This document shows positions 62,700-64,000 of a stretch of 64,000 nt of DNA, piece after piece. The notes beneath the pieces are model-generated. The model searched no databases. It was not told where the DNA came from and was given only the letters and a program-made list of their open reading frames with translations. Each line of letters begins with the position of its first letter. The stretch's first letter is position 1. This stretch comes from Prionace glauca (lineage: Eukaryota; Chordata; Chondrichthyes; Carcharhiniformes; Carcharhinidae). The position numbers and the translations under genes are program-made. Location: the NCBI GenBank assembly GCA_037974335.1, contig CM075760.1:45719138-45783137 (forward strand), given 5' to 3'.

Positions 62700-62995
62700 G
62701 GGACAAACAAGCGCCAAGGACAGCAATGACACTGCGCATGCTCCACATCACAATGCCCAGGGACTGATTGACGGCAGCTCGGGACCAATAGGAAGAAGGG
62801 GCGTGGCTGGAGGACCGAGCGGAAGCGGTTGGTCCTCCAAGCAATCGGAGTGATCGAAGTGGAAGAACCTGAAGCATGCGCAGTGCGGATAATAACGGAA
62901 GATGGACGGTTTTAACTTGGAAGCGAGATCAATACGAGGTAGAGGACGGCGTGCGGGGAAAGATAAACATTGCGGGTGGGTGGAGAGGCTTCGTA
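62700..62995 (+). promoter_or_regulatory. Zinc-finger-type promoter, module I
   Basis: GGGACCAATAGG (about 62780) and CAATCGG (about 62841) CCAAT-type boxes, GGGGCGTGGC GC/KLF box, inverted repeat TGGAGGAC (62808-62815) / GTCCTCCA (62832-62839) with a 16-bp centre, GCATGCGCAGT NRF1-like (62874-62884), and a donor-like GGTGGGTGG near 62975. Collinear with 29460-29700 to TAAACATGTTGTTCAAAC. It can drive a + strand gene beyond the window or, if bidirectional, unit 4. Confidence 0.7.
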
Positions 62996-63058
62996 AACAT
63001 GTTGTTCAAACCCAAACCCCGGAAAAGAACTTTCCGGTTCTCCCCGTTTGTACCAAAT

Positions 63059-64000
63059 GAACATAAGAAATAGGAGCAGGAGTAGGCCATCTGGCCCTTC
63101 GAGCCTGCCCCGCCATTCAATAAGATCATAGCTGATCTGTCGTGACTCAGCTCCACCTTCCCGCCCTCTCCCCATAACCCTTAATCCCCTCTCTTATCAA
63201 AAACCCATCAACCCGTTTCTTAAAAATATTTAGCGAGGCAGCCTCCACCACTTCAACGGGCAGAGAATTCCAGAGATTCACCACCCTTTGAGTGAAGAAG
63301 TTCCTCCTCAATTCCGTTCTAAACCGCCCCCCCTTTATCTTGAGGCTGTGCCCCCTAGTCCTACTGTCCTTTCTGAGCGGGAACAGTCTCTCCTATCCAC
63401 CCCATTCATCATCTTATACGTCTCAATGAGATCTCCCCTCATTCTTCTAAACTCTAACGAGTACAAGCCTAATTTATTCAGCCTCTCCTCATAGCTCAAC
63501 TCCCTCAACTCCGGCATCAGCCTAGTAAACCTCCTCTGCACTCCCTCCAAGGCCAAAATATCCTTGTGTAAGTACGGCGCTCAAAACTGCACACAGTATT
63601 CCAGCTGCGGCCTCACCAATGCCCTATACAGCTGCGGCAAGACCTCCCTACTTTTATATTCAATCCCCCACGCTATGAAGGCCAGCATCCCATTCGCCTT
63701 CCTGACCACCTGCTGCACCTGCAAGCTGGGTTTTTGCGACTCATGCACAAGGACCCCGAGGTCCCTCTGCACTGTCGCCTGCTGCAGTTTTTCGCCACGT
63801 AATAATCCTTCCTACCATTATTCCTTTCAAAGTGGACCACCTCGCACTTCCCAACATTAAATTCCATTTGCCATTTCCTGGCCCATTCGCCCAGCCTATC
63901 TAGATCCTTCTGTAGACTCTCCACACCCGCCGCACAATTTGCCGTTCCACCAATCTTGGTGTCATCAGCAAATTTCGACACTCTACACTCGGTTCCCTCC
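63059..64000 (-). mobile_element. Young CR1-like LINE, runs off the window
   Basis: The reverse strand starts beyond 64000 and contains FADDTKIGG (about 63970), the C-terminal region of ORF2 and the tail AGGAGCAGGAGTAGGCCATC read on the + strand from 63072. Nearly identical to the 7- and 40-kb copies, with a few frame changes. It interrupts the promoter block: homology to 29.7 kb stops at CCCGTTTGTACC. Confidence 0.92.

Overview
The window looks like nuclear DNA of a cartilaginous fish, most likely a shark or ray. That is inferred from content, not from a search. It holds T-cell-receptor V segments with recombination signals, eukaryotic tRNA genes with internal promoters, C2H2 zinc-finger exons, many copies of a CR1-like LINE and of a tRNA-headed SINE, and spliced gene structures. 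Nothing suggests a bacterial or viral replicon.

Layout. (1) 1-3.7 kb: edge of a TCR V-gene cluster. One V exon is on the + strand (95-401). Facing it are a dead V (2507-2786) and a two-exon V gene (3267-3694), both on the - strand. Each has a recombination signal with a spacer of exactly 23 bp. (2) 6.1-23.3 kb: a tRNA cluster built as a large inverted repeat. The arms are 6151-11190 and 19426-23312, about 8.2 kb apart. Each arm carries tRNA-Gln(CTG), tRNA-Gly(CCC) and tRNA-Asn(GTT) in mirrored order, plus mirrored relics of tRNA-Arg and tRNA-Glu. The spacer carries a tandemly duplicated Glu(TTC)-Val(CAC) unit, Thr(TGT), Lys(CTT), Glu(CTC), an Asn-like copy and tRNA relics. (3) 23.9-24.6 kb: a CpG-rich promoter-like block next to four 33-bp repeats carrying a YY1-like motif. 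(4) 24.8-43.5 kb: mainly repeats. These include SINEs, LINE fragments, minisatellites, palindromic foldback repeats, a broken Ty3/Gypsy pol fossil, and a near-full-length CR1-like LINE (about 36.7-41.0 kb) with an SGNH-esterase ORF1 and an endonuclease/reverse-transcriptase ORF2. (5) 43.7-64 kb: a decaying C2H2 zinc-finger cluster with four units. Unit 1 (-, 11 finger units, two stops), unit 2 (+, 11 intact fingers, C-terminal frameshift), unit 3 (-, 10 good fingers and one dead), unit 4 (-, 8 units, lost ATG and one stop).

How the parts relate. The zinc-finger units are paralogues. They share a 5' splice-acceptor module found five times, and two recurring promoter modules. Module I is an inverted TGGAGGAC/GTCCTCCA repeat near CCAAT boxes. 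Module II is a GCCATCTT (YY1-like) site followed by a GCGCATGCGC (NRF1-like) site. The same promoter modules recur at 29.5 and 33.4 kb without fingers beside them, so the array was probably once larger and was broken up by repeats. A tRNA-Val relic with its characteristic 3' flank also lies inside the zinc-finger region (51.7 kb), so material from the tRNA cluster has been copied there.

I found no phage, CRISPR, operon or defence system. The most interesting signals are the tRNA palindrome, the shared promoter modules, the YY1-like tandem array, and the foldback repeats.
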